From the NCBI RefSeq assembly GCF_001650345.1, contig NZ_LVHF01000025.1, positions 1-64,000 of the forward strand: a stretch of DNA of 64,000 nucleotides, written 5' to 3'. Below, piece after piece: positions 49,280 to 57,409 of the stretch (its first letter is position 1; the number at the start of each line of letters is the position of its first letter). Under the pieces are notes generated by a model, which worked only from the letters and a program-made list of their open reading frames with translations, made no database searches and was not told the DNA's origin. Origin of the DNA: Photobacterium jeanii. GTDB taxonomy: Bacteria; Pseudomonadota; Gammaproteobacteria; Enterobacterales; Vibrionaceae. Made by a program: the position numbers and the translations under genes.

Positions 49280-51640
49280 ATGAAACAAATTAAAGTGCTG
49301 GCACAGTTCTATGTCGACTTGCTGGTCAAGCTAGGTTTGGTTCGCTTTAGCTTATTGCTAGCGTTGGCTTTGGTCGCTCTTGCCGTTGTAGTGCAAGTGG
49401 GCGTGACTTTAGTGTTACAAGGCGAAGTGAATGATATTGATATTGTTCGCTCGGTATTCTTTGGTCTGCTGATCACCCCATGGGCGGTGTATTTCTTGTC
49501 TGTGGTGGTTGAGCAGTTGGAAGACTCACGCCAGCGTTTATCAAAACTGGTGACCAAACTTGAAGAAATGCGCTCGCGTGACATGCAGCTTAATAACCAG
49601 CTGCAGGACAATATTAGTCAGCTTAACCAAGAAATTGAAGAGCGTGAGAAAGCCGAAGAAGCGCGTGAAATCGCGATGCAAGATTTGGAAAACGAAGTTT
49701 ATCAACGCGAAAATGCCCAACTTGAGTTAGCTGAGCAAAGTGCCTTGCTAAAGTCTTTTTTAGATGCTTCGCCTGATTTGATTTATTACCGCAACGAAGC
49801 AGGGCAATTCTCTGGCTGCAACCGTGCGATGCAAGAGCTAACGGGAAAAACGGAAAAGCAGCTGGTGGGCTTAACGCCACACGATGTGTATAGCGAAGAA
49901 GTGGCGCGCAAAATTATTGAAACTGATCAGCAAGTCTTTAAGCAGAATCTGTCACTGACTTATGAGCAATGGCTAGAGTACCCCGATGGGCATAAAGCCG
50001 TATTCGAACTGCGCAAAGTACCTTTCTATAGCCGTGATGGTCGTCGTTTGGGTTTGATGGGCTTTGGTCGCGATATTACTGAACGTAAGCAATACCAAGA
50101 TGCGCTGGAGAAAGCCAGCCGTGATAAAACGGCCTTTATCTCCACAATTAGCCATGAATTACGTACGCCACTCAACGGAATTGTTGGTTTGAGTCGGATG
50201 TTGCTTGAAAGCGAACTTAACGATGAACAGCGTGGTTATATGCGTACTGTTCACGTCAGTGCGATTACTTTGGGCAATATTTTCAACGACATTATCGACA
50301 TGGATAAATCTGATCGCCGTCGTTTGGAGTTGCTGCCTAAATCGCTCGACTTCCACGAGTTTGTCGAGGAAATGGCGAACATTTCTAGCCTGATGGCGGA
50401 GCAAAAAGGGCTGCGTTTTGATCTCGAACGGCTGACTGAGCTGCCGCAATGTATTGAAGTCGACAGTACCCGCTTGCGCCAAGTGTTGTGGAACTTGATC
50501 AGTAACGCAACCAAGTTCACCAAAGAAGGTGGGGTGATCCTGTCGGTGAGCAGTGAAGTGGTTGACGATAACCAAGCGGAAATCGTGTTCGAAGTGGAAG
50601 ATAGCGGGATTGGGATGCCGCACGATGAACTCGATAATATCTTCGCCATGTACTATCAAGTGAAAGACGAAAACAACAACCTTCATGCCGTGGGTACCGG
50701 GATTGGCTTAGCCGTTTCTCGCCAACTGGTACAGATGATGGGCGGAGATATCTCCGTGATGTCGGATGTTGGTGAAGGCAGTACTTTTATCGTGACGATC
50801 CGCGTACCGCTGGTGGAAGCGGTCGAAGAAGAAGAGACCATGCCTGAAGTGCCGCAAGCGAGTTTGCGTATTTTGATGGTCGAAGATATCGAGCTCAATA
50901 TTACGGTCGCCAAAGCTTTACTCGAAAACCTTGGGCATAGCGTATCAGTGGCAATGCGTGGTCAAGAAGCGCTTGATATGTTCCAACCTGAGGACTTCGA
51001 TTTAGTGCTTTTGGATATCCAACTGCCGGATATGACAGGGTTTGATATTGCGCAGCAGCTACGTGAGCAATTTACCCAGCTTCCGCCATTGGTTGCCCTG
51101 ACGGCTAACGTGATCAGTGATAAGAGTGAATATTTGGCGAAGGGAATGGACGAAGTGCTCAGCAAGCCATTGAGTGTTAAAGCCATTACTGACGTGATTC
51201 AAACCAAGGTGCTGACATGCCCACTGTGTTTACCGGTTGATGATAGTGAAGCTCAAGATGATGCGCCAAGTGATGAAATGATCAACCAACTGCTTGATCT
51301 GGAAATGCTGGATTCTTATGTTGATATTGTTGGGACTAAGCCAGTACACGACAGTATCGCTATGTTTGAAAAGATGATGCCTGACTACCTTGCCATTCTT
51401 GATTCAAACATGACCGCCAAAGACCAAGATGGGATCAAGTTTGAGGCCCACAAAATCAAAGGGGCGGCAGGGTCGATTGGCTTGAAACACATTCAGCAGG
51501 TCGCGCAAAAAGCGCAGTCGCCAGACTTACCTGCATGGTGGGAAAATATTGATGACTGGGTCGATGAAATTAAGCACGGCTACAAACCGGATTTAGAGGT
51601 GCTTCGTAATTGGCTCGCACAAAAAGAGGATAACGCATGA
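49280..51640 (+). CDS. arcB: Aerobic respiration control sensor kinase ArcB
   Basis: A 786-residue tripartite kinase that senses quinone redox state and phosphorylates ArcA. Two transmembrane helices (about 23-47 and 57-77), a leucine-zipper linker, a PAS domain (about 155-270), kinase His292 (TISHELRTPLNG), receiver Asp579 (VLLDIQLPDM) and HPt His724 (FEAHKIKGAAGS). Of the two E. coli redox Cys, Cys180 is kept (FSGCNRAM) but position 241 is Val (GHKAVFELRK). A CxxC (Cys647, Cys650) lies between receiver and HPt, absent from E. coli ArcB. Confidence 0.96.
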   Translation: MKQIKVLAQFYVDLLVKLGLVRFSLLLALALVALAVVVQVGVTLVLQGEVNDIDIVRSVFFGLLITPWAVYFLSVVVEQLEDSRQRLSKLVTKLEEMRSRDMQLNNQLQDNISQLNQEIEEREKAEEAREIAMQDLENEVYQRENAQLELAEQSALLKSFLDASPDLIYYRNEAGQFSGCNRAMQELTGKTEKQLVGLTPHDVYSEEVARKIIETDQQVFKQNLSLTYEQWLEYPDGHKAVFELRKVPFYSRDGRRLGLMGFGRDITERKQYQDALEKASRDKTAFISTISHELRTPLNGIVGLSRMLLESELNDEQRGYMRTVHVSAITLGNIFNDIIDMDKSDRRRLELLPKSLDFHEFVEEMANISSLMAEQKGLRFDLERLTELPQCIEVDSTRLRQVLWNLISNATKFTKEGGVILSVSSEVVDDNQAEIVFEVEDSGIGMPHDELDNIFAMYYQVKDENNNLHAVGTGIGLAVSRQLVQMMGGDISVMSDVGEGSTFIVTIRVPLVEAVEEEETMPEVPQASLRILMVEDIELNITVAKALLENLGHSVSVAMRGQEALDMFQPEDFDLVLLDIQLPDMTGFDIAQQLREQFTQLPPLVALTANVISDKSEYLAKGMDEVLSKPLSVKAITDVIQTKVLTCPLCLPVDDSEAQDDAPSDEMINQLLDLEMLDSYVDIVGTKPVHDSIAMFEKMMPDYLAILDSNMTAKDQDGIKFEAHKIKGAAGSIGLKHIQQVAQKAQSPDLPAWWENIDDWVDEIKHGYKPDLEVLRNWLAQKEDNA

Positions 51641-52116
51641 AAGGATTGAAGTTAGCAGGGATATTGGCAACGGGTGCTTTGTTAGCGGCGTGCAGTGCGC
51701 AGCAACTAGGTAGTCAGGCACAGAGTTCGACGGATGTATGGCAAGCACCTGCGCAAGTTACTGTCGCGGCCGTTGCTGCTAAACTTGATAGTTACTTATG
51801 GCTTAACAGTATGCCTAGCGTAGGCGATAGTGCGAACAAAGGGTTATTAGCTTCGGTGAAGCTGGTGAGTACCAACGGACAAGCATTACCGAGCGATATT
51901 GAGGTGACCCAAGTGCTATTGGTTACGGATAAAGCGCAATGGCAAAACGAGAAACTGTTACCTATGACGACGATGGATAATGGTTTTGAAGTGATGTTAC
52001 GTGACGGCCCTAGCTGGATGCCGGGTGAGGCTGTAGATATTGCGATGACATTTATCTACCAAGGGCAGCGCTATACTGTGACCCAACGTCAGGTGAAGAT
52101 TGACCAAGTTTTCTAG
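51637..52116 (+). CDS. Predicted lipoprotein of unknown function
   Basis: A 159-residue protein whose signal peptide MKGLKLAGILATGALLAAC ends in lipobox LAAC, with Cys19 lipidated. The rest is predicted mostly beta. Its ATG overlaps the arcB stop by 4 nt (ATGA), so it is translated with arcB. Residue +2 after the Cys is Ala, not Asp, which favours outer-membrane sorting by the usual Lol rule. I do not recognise a domain family. It could serve envelope functions tied to respiration, but that is guesswork. Confidence 0.85.
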   Translation: MKGLKLAGILATGALLAACSAQQLGSQAQSSTDVWQAPAQVTVAAVAAKLDSYLWLNSMPSVGDSANKGLLASVKLVSTNGQALPSDIEVTQVLLVTDKAQWQNEKLLPMTTMDNGFEVMLRDGPSWMPGEAVDIAMTFIYQGQRYTVTQRQVKIDQVF

Positions 52117-52142
52117 CCTGATGTGGCTTAGATAACGGCATT

Positions 52143-52174
52143 AAAAAAGGCACGTTAGATAACGTGCCTTTTTC
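52143..52174. terminator. Bidirectional terminator lipoprotein/arcA
   Basis: AAAAAGGCACGTT and AACGTGCCTTTTT pair around AGAT. It serves two converging genes. Confidence 0.93.
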
Positions 52175-52216
52175 GTTTGGTTTGAACTGGCTTGCTTAGC
52201 GCAATCCGTTCGAAAC

Positions 52217-52936
52217 TTATTCTTCGCCTAGATCGCCACAGAAGCGGTAACCTTCACCGTGGATCGTTGCGATGATCTCAGGGGTATCCGCTACTGACTC
52301 GAAGTGCTTACGGATACGACGAATAGTTACGTCAACCGTACGATCGTGTGGCTTAAGCTCACGACCAGTCATCTTCTTAAGCAGGTCAGCACGTGTTTGG
52401 ATCTTGCCTGGGTTTTCACAGAAGTGAAGCAGGGCACGGAACTCAGAACGTGGTAGCTTGAATTGGTCACCGTTAGGACTAACAAGCGAACGGCTGTTGA
52501 TCTCTAGCGACCAACCGTTGAATTCGTAACGTTCAACCAGCTTCTTCTCTTCAGTTGGAAGACCTTGGTTCATAGCACGAGTTAGCAAGTTGCGCGCACG
52601 GATAGTTAGCTCACGTGGGTTGAATGGTTTAGTGATGTAATCATCCGCACCAATTTCAAGACCCAAGATCTTATCAACTTCGTTATCACGGCCTGTTAGG
52701 AACATCAGCGCCATGTCGCCTTGCTCACGCAATTCACGCGCCAGTAACAACCCGTTTTTGCCTGGTAGGTTGATGTCCATGATCACAAGGTGAACATGGT
52801 GCTCTGAAAGCATTTGGTGCATTTCTGCGCCGTCGTTTGCTTCAAATACTGTGTAACCCTCAGCTTCGAAAATGCTCTTAAGGGTGTTACGTGTTACGTG
52901 CTCGTCTTCTACAATTAGAATATGAGGGGTTTGCAT
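52217..52936 (-). CDS. arcA: Aerobic respiration control response regulator ArcA
   Basis: A 239-residue OmpR-family regulator. The receiver has acidic Glu10/Asp11, phospho-Asp54 ([10 protein letters not shown]) and Lys in YITKPFNP. The winged-helix DNA-binding domain ends [27 protein letters not shown] as in E. coli ArcA. Phosphorylated by ArcB, it represses aerobic and activates fermentative genes. Unlike in E. coli, its gene here lies beside arcB, converging on it. Confidence 0.96.
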   Translation of the reverse strand: MQTPHILIVEDEHVTRNTLKSIFEAEGYTVFEANDGAEMHQMLSEHHVHLVIMDINLPGKNGLLLARELREQGDMALMFLTGRDNEVDKILGLEIGADDYITKPFNPRELTIRARNLLTRAMNQGLPTEEKKLVERYEFNGWSLEINSRSLVSPNGDQFKLPRSEFRALLHFCENPGKIQTRADLLKKMTGRELKPHDRTVDVTIRRIRKHFESVADTPEIIATIHGEGYRFCGDLGEE

Positions 52937-53174
52937 CGGCAGTACCTAATTAAAAACTGAATCTGGTAAAAAAAACAGAATAGTTAAATTCTATAAAAAA
53001 ATTTCACATACAGGCAAAGTCTTCTACAAAAAATCACCGTTTATTGCTGCGCTAACTACCTGTTTGGTACGCCATCCTTAATCTTGATCGTTCGTTACTC
53101 ATAACGACAAAATCGCCCCTAAAAGTGGGCATTGGCTACAATTCCCTTGGATGGCGATGATTTTAAGCACTTAA

Positions 53175-53212
53175 CAGCACGCTAACAATATTGCTCTATT
53201 GTTTCAGTGCTG
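53175..53212 (-). repeat. Long hairpin in the arcA leader
   Basis: CAGCAC (53175-53180) pairs with GTGCTG (53207-53212), and AACAATA (53184-53190) pairs with TATTGTT (53197-53203), separated by a symmetrical 3x3 internal loop. It lies about 240 nt upstream of arcA, next to the FNR box. Confidence 0.65.
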
Positions 53213-53227
53213 CTTTCTTGATATTTC

Positions 53228-53241
53228 TTGATTTATATCAA
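53228..53241. promoter_or_regulatory. FNR box upstream of arcA
   Basis: TTGAT-TTAT-ATCAA matches the FNR consensus TTGAT-N4-ATCAA at every defined base. It lies 292 nt before arcA. E. coli arcA is activated anaerobically by FNR from an upstream promoter, so the placement makes sense. Confidence 0.7.
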
Positions 53242-53768
53242 ACAGAGTGATGAATCATTACGACTCCCGACAATGTTTAACAATCACTACAAATACGTCG
53301 TTATTGTGCTAGGTTGATCCTTGCCACCTGTAAACAGCTTTGATGGAAATTGCGAACTTTGCTTATGGATATCAAAGGACAACAACACTCTGTTTACGCT
53401 TGCTTTGCAATTCTAACAGCATTTACAGCTATTCGCATGGTTATTCAACATTCCCAATAAATAATAAATGGAAGTTATGTCGAGTAATCACACCAAAATT
53501 AACAATCATGCAATTGATTAGGTCAAATTGGTCATCTTACCTACACTGAGTACAAGGTAGTCGGTGTTGGTTTTAGCGCGGCGTTATCGGGTGCTCTCAC
53601 CAAGATAAGGCATCGCTCAGCGATAGAAGAATAGTGAGAAGCGCATGCTGCCTGTATAAAATTGCTAATAATAATAAATGGTTAGGCTTAGTTGTGTTTT
53701 GATCTATGTCTTTATAAAGCTTAAATAAATTGCGAGCTATTAAGACGCTCAAATCAAAGGAGCATGAA

Positions 53769-54260
53769 ATGAAAGATTTACTGCCCGATTTGTGTGATCA
53801 CTACGAACAGGATGTTCGTTGGTTACCTCAGACATTTGTAGATTATGGTGGAAAGTCGATTTTTTTCGGGGAAGTGGTTACTTTACGCTGTTTTGAAGAT
53901 AACAGCTTAGTGCGCGATATCGTTAGTCAGGATGGTAAAGGCAAAGTATTGTTTATTGACGGTCATGGTTCTTGTAATCGTGCGCTATTGGGTGATCAAC
54001 TTGCGTTGCTAGCGGTGAAGAATGGTTGGCAGGGAATAGTTATCAATGGTGCTGCTCGTGATGTTGCTACCTTAGGTGACTTAGACTTGGGCGTTAAAGC
54101 CTTAGGGGCTTGCCCTATCAAAACCGTGAAGCGCCAGACTGGAGATCAAAACGTCACGCTTACCGTCGCACATACCATGATTTATCCAGGTGACTACCTT
54201 TACGCTGATCGTAATGGGGTATTGTTAAGTCGCGATGAGTTAGATTTATCCGTACTTTGA
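53769..54260 (+). CDS. rraA: RraA family protein (RNase E inhibitor-like)
   Basis: A 163-residue protein with the RraA trimer fold. GDQLALLAVKNGWQGIVINGAARD is split here into its key pieces: the opening GDQLALLA and the closing GAARD. Enterobacterial RraA binds RNase E and slows mRNA decay; related enzymes are class II aldolases. The third acidic metal ligand of the aldolases after RD is not present, which favours the regulatory type. The ATG at 53769 has AAGGAG 7 nt upstream. Vibrios may have two RraA proteins, so the number is unclear. Confidence 0.85.
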   Translation: MKDLLPDLCDHYEQDVRWLPQTFVDYGGKSIFFGEVVTLRCFEDNSLVRDIVSQDGKGKVLFIDGHGSCNRALLGDQLALLAVKNGWQGIVINGAARDVATLGDLDLGVKALGACPIKTVKRQTGDQNVTLTVAHTMIYPGDYLYADRNGVLLSRDELDLSVL

Positions 54261-54306
54261 TATCCGCCTTGATACGAGGGAACGAGGACCGAAAGAGTTG
54301 AGAAAC

Positions 54307-54339
54307 AAAAAACGCTTGGTGATATCGCCAAGCGTTTGT
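54307..54339. terminator. Bidirectional terminator rraA side
   Basis: AAACGCTTGG and CCAAGCGTTT form a stem with an A-rich left flank, so T follows on the minus strand. It ends the converging gene at 54368 and perhaps rraA. Confidence 0.82.
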
Positions 54340-54367
54340 GTTTGTTGAGTGCAATCATGCATCTTTA

Positions 54368-54829
54368 CTAGAAACGAAAGCCAATCCCAAATTGGTAGAT
54401 TTGCTCGAGATCTTCGTAGTCGATGGTCGCATGCAGGTTCACCTTATCGGTCACTTGATACTGACTTGAGACTTCCAACCCCATAGTGGCATCTTGATCC
54501 ACTCTCTTTTCTGTCGTCACGGCACTGCGCAAGCTCATCTTGGGCGTGAGTTTATAGTTCACCCCTGAAAGCATGCCACGGCTGGCTGATTGATTATCAT
54601 TGCCTGAGGTAAGGCGCGTACTCAAATACAGCTCAATATCGTTATTTAACGAATAGGCGTAGCCACTGTCGATTTGCCATAAATCAAATTGATCGGCATT
54701 TTTCGATTGTGAAGACATAAACCAACCCGATGGTGCATCGGTGTTGATCAGACTCAGTAGCTCTTTGTCTGCTGCTGTTGTTGGTAAGGCCACTACCAGC
54801 AGGGTTAATGTGAACAGCAAATTTCGCAT
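54368..54829 (-). CDS. Small predicted outer-membrane beta-barrel protein
   Basis: A 153-residue protein with a signal peptide MRNLLFTLTLLVVALPTTAA cleaved before DKELL. The mature part alternates polar and hydrophobic residues in short strands (GYAYSLNNDIELYLSTRL, VNLHATIDYED) and ends in FGIGFRF; a C-terminal Phe is the usual beta-barrel signal. The size suggests a barrel of about eight strands. No specific family is recognised. The start at 54829 has AAGG upstream. Confidence 0.75.
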   Translation of the reverse strand: MRNLLFTLTLLVVALPTTAADKELLSLINTDAPSGWFMSSQSKNADQFDLWQIDSGYAYSLNNDIELYLSTRLTSGNDNQSASRGMLSGVNYKLTPKMSLRSAVTTEKRVDQDATMGLEVSSQYQVTDKVNLHATIDYEDLEQIYQFGIGFRF

Positions 54830-55195
54830 TGCTTCACCTTCCCTGTTTATTGTTATTGGCTTTGTCGCAAAGTTGTTATCCATCTCTGCTTTTGTCATCA
54901 AAGCAGGAACAAAATGAGGGATGCGACACCGCTATTAATACTAGGACAGTTTTCCCAATATTGATATCCGGTCTCAAAGTTAATGAGAGGTGATACCGCG
55001 CCGATAGCTAGTGCTTTTTGTGGTTTGTGCGTCGGGTAACATAGTGTTGTGGTGATAAAAATATCAGTGGCAGGATTTCGAGCTAGTTATGCGGTGTGAG
55101 ATAGCGCTAAAACATGTTTGTTCTTAATGTCAGTAACCGCGACAGCAAGGTTGTAACTTGCGATCGCGGCTGACGTTTAGCGATAAAAGATAAGA
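54830..55195. other. Gap downstream of aceK with hairpin
   Basis: About 365 nt holding the barrel-gene promoter and the aceK 3' region. At 55137-55169, CCGCGA/TCGCGG and GCAAG/CTTGC form a two-part hairpin 27 nt beyond the aceK stop, without a T run. Nothing else is evident. Confidence 0.55.
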
Positions 55196-56911
55196 TTATT
55201 GGCGAAAACGCTGCTTTTGCGGATACGGATAAACGTCTTCGTATTGTTGATTACTGATATTGCTTTGGAGCTGACGCCAATAACTGGCTTCAAAGAGATC
55301 GCTGTGAAGTTCGTTAAACAGGGCGCGAATTTTCGGGTTGATCAGCAAGAAGGTACGAAACTCTTCGGGGAAGACATCATTGACCCCAACGCTGTACCAC
55401 GGTTCGGCTGCCATTTCATCTTCAGGGTAGCGCGGCGGTGGGATCTCTCGGAAGTTCATTTCAGTCATGTAACTGATTTCATCGTAATCATAAAATACCA
55501 CCCGACCGTGACGAGTCACCCCGAAGTTCTTAAACAGCATGTCACCGGGGAAGATGTTCGCTGCCGCTAATTGTTTGATTGCCTTACCGTATTCGTCGAC
55601 TGCGTGGCGTAAGTCATCGTCATTGGCTTGTTCAACATAGATATTGAACGGGATCATTCGCCTTTCCATGTAGAGGTGTTTGATCATCACGGTTTCATTA
55701 TCAACATCGATAATTGATGGCGCGACATCCAGTAATTCCTCTAGCAGTTCATCGCTAAAGCGATCGCGGGCAAAACTAAAGTTGCGGTACTCTTGGGTAT
55801 CCGCCATTCGACCTACGCGGTCGTGCTCTTTTACTAGTTTGTATTTCTCTTTGACGGTGTCGTGATTGATGTCTTTTTGCGGGGCGAATTTGTCTTTGAT
55901 GATTTTAAAAACAAAGCCGTACGAAGGTAGAGTGAAAACCGACATCACCATCCCTTTGATCCCCTCAGCTGGAACAAATTGATCGTCTGATTGCTCTAAA
56001 TGGCTGAGAAACTCGCGATAAAATTCGGTTTTCCCGTGTTTTTGACAGCCAATGGCAGTGTACAGCTCGGCTTTGGTTTTGTTGGGCATCAGTTCGCTAA
56101 GAAACTGCACCAGAGCCGCAGGAGCCGGGGCATACACCATGAAATAAGAGCGCGCAAAACCAAAGATAATGCTCATTTCGTCGACATCACACAGGCACGC
56201 ATCAAGGTATAGCTCACCATTGGCGTTATTAAGCAGCGGTAAGACCAAAGGGTATTGCTGTTGGTTATCGAGTGTCAGGCGACCAATTAAGTAAGCGGCT
56301 TTGTTACGATAGAAGGGCTCGCGGATCAGTTCTAAGCTGGCACCGTGTGATAAGTGCTGCCCGAACAAGTGTTCGAGTCGTTGGCTTATTAGTGAGATAT
56401 CCCGCGCTTTATCTTCCCAGCGGGAGGTAAATGGCGTGTCATCAAATAGGCGTTCAAACAGCGCCGTGATGCCATTATGCGCGTGGTATGTGCGAGTTAA
56501 CGGGGTTGGGTAAGTTGGTAATCGCCCTTCTTGCGAACTGTGTACGAACAGTTTGTCGCGGTTGATATTGCGGTGTTCGAAGATTCGGCAGTACACCGAA
56601 TTGAAGAAACTCTCGGCAATATCATACCTCGGATAATCCAATAATAAATCTTCATACGCCGACTTCACGGCCATTAAAAATTCCCGATTGGCATAGCGCT
56701 CACCGAGCATAATTTGAATTTGGCTGGTCACTAACCCAACGTGATTGGCGTAAAAGCTGATCCGCTTTTTAAGGGCTTGATGCACTGCTGGCCAATCACG
56801 TTGTTCGAATCGAGTTTGCGCTCCTGCGGTGACATCGAGGAAGCGTCCATACATGGCATCAAAGCCTTGTAAGATAGTGTGCGCGACAAGCTGTTCCATG
56901 GCTGCGGTCAT
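55196..56911 (-). CDS. aceK: Isocitrate dehydrogenase kinase/phosphatase
   Basis: A 571-residue bifunctional enzyme (578 in E. coli) that inactivates and reactivates isocitrate dehydrogenase by phosphorylation, steering carbon into the glyoxylate bypass. The N-terminal regulatory half opens with [21 protein letters not shown] split over this text as [13 protein letters not shown]. The kinase-like half has the conserved [20 protein letters not shown] block. GGAGGGA lies 5 nt before the ATG. The usual aceBA partners are absent, so it is a separate unit here. Confidence 0.95.
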   Translation of the reverse strand: MTAAMEQLVAHTILQGFDAMYGRFLDVTAGAQTRFEQRDWPAVHQALKKRISFYANHVGLVTSQIQIMLGERYANREFLMAVKSAYEDLLLDYPRYDIAESFFNSVYCRIFEHRNINRDKLFVHSSQEGRLPTYPTPLTRTYHAHNGITALFERLFDDTPFTSRWEDKARDISLISQRLEHLFGQHLSHGASLELIREPFYRNKAAYLIGRLTLDNQQQYPLVLPLLNNANGELYLDACLCDVDEMSIIFGFARSYFMVYAPAPAALVQFLSELMPNKTKAELYTAIGCQKHGKTEFYREFLSHLEQSDDQFVPAEGIKGMVMSVFTLPSYGFVFKIIKDKFAPQKDINHDTVKEKYKLVKEHDRVGRMADTQEYRNFSFARDRFSDELLEELLDVAPSIIDVDNETVMIKHLYMERRMIPFNIYVEQANDDDLRHAVDEYGKAIKQLAAANIFPGDMLFKNFGVTRHGRVVFYDYDEISYMTEMNFREIPPPRYPEDEMAAEPWYSVGVNDVFPEEFRTFLLINPKIRALFNELHSDLFEASYWRQLQSNISNQQYEDVYPYPQKQRFRQ

Positions 56912-57132
56912 TCGGCTCCCTCCGAAGTAGTGAATGGCTATGCGTTACAGCTGCATGCGAGGTGGTTGAGTTTTCAGCACATTTACATTTGTTCACTATG
57001 CAATGACTCGCGAGTAACTGCAATCAATAGTGGTGTTTTTTTATACGTATTACCAATATAGAGACAATAAAATTGTCGATTGTTAACGGGCGGATTGCAT
57101 TGCTGAATCGAGGTTTGAATAAAAGAAATTGG

Positions 57133-57161
57133 TTGACTCATCATCAAATGTTCGGTAAACG
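57133..57161 (+). promoter_or_regulatory. Candidate thr operon promoter
   Basis: TTGACT and TAAACG separated by 17 bp. The predicted start lies about 30 nt before the leader peptide. Confidence 0.6.
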
Positions 57162-57197
57162 TTAAGTAATCCAGCAATTTGAGAACGACTTTTAGTC

Positions 57198-57266
57198 ATG
57201 ATGAAAAACGTATTCAGCACAATGACCACCATTATTATTACCGGCACCACGGGGTGTTGGGGCTAG
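57198..57266 (+). CDS. thrL: thr operon leader peptide
   Basis: A 22-residue peptide MMKNVFSTMTTIIITGTTGC followed by WG and TAG. It has six Thr and three Ile, clustered at residues 8-18, the pattern expected of a leader that senses charged tRNA-Thr and tRNA-Ile. A terminator hairpin lies 25 nt later, then thrA. Either of two adjacent ATGs may start it. It differs in sequence from the E. coli leader but fills the same role. Confidence 0.9.
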   Translation: MMKNVFSTMTTIIITGTTGCWG

Positions 57267-57290
57267 CTGATACGTAGAGAAAAGATCAGG

Positions 57291-57326
57291 AAAGCCCGCA
57301 TCCCACACAGATGCGGGCTTTTTTTT
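57291..57326 (+). terminator. thr attenuator
   Basis: AAAGCCCGCATC and GATGCGGGCTTT form a 12-bp stem followed by a T run, between thrL and thrA. Stalling of ribosomes on Thr or Ile codons should prevent its formation. Confidence 0.9.
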
Positions 57327-57409
57327 AACTAAATTTAACCAAGATTATATTTAACCATTACGCACCATTTATGCAGTGCCGTTAACGATTAGGAAGTTGG
57401 GAGTAGGGA

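Larger units (their letters stand above)
52937..53768. other. Long upstream region of arcA and rraA
   Basis: About 830 nt between divergent arcA and rraA. It carries a perfect FNR box and a strong inverted repeat, listed separately, both on the arcA side. The half nearer rraA is AT-rich and holds nothing I can name. The 69-codon plus-strand frame at 53340-53549 has no ribosome-binding site and an unconvincing composition. Confidence 0.65.

Noticed and set aside
53340..53549. 69-codon plus-strand frame upstream of rraA
   Set aside because: No ribosome-binding site, no signal or domain, and AT-driven composition.
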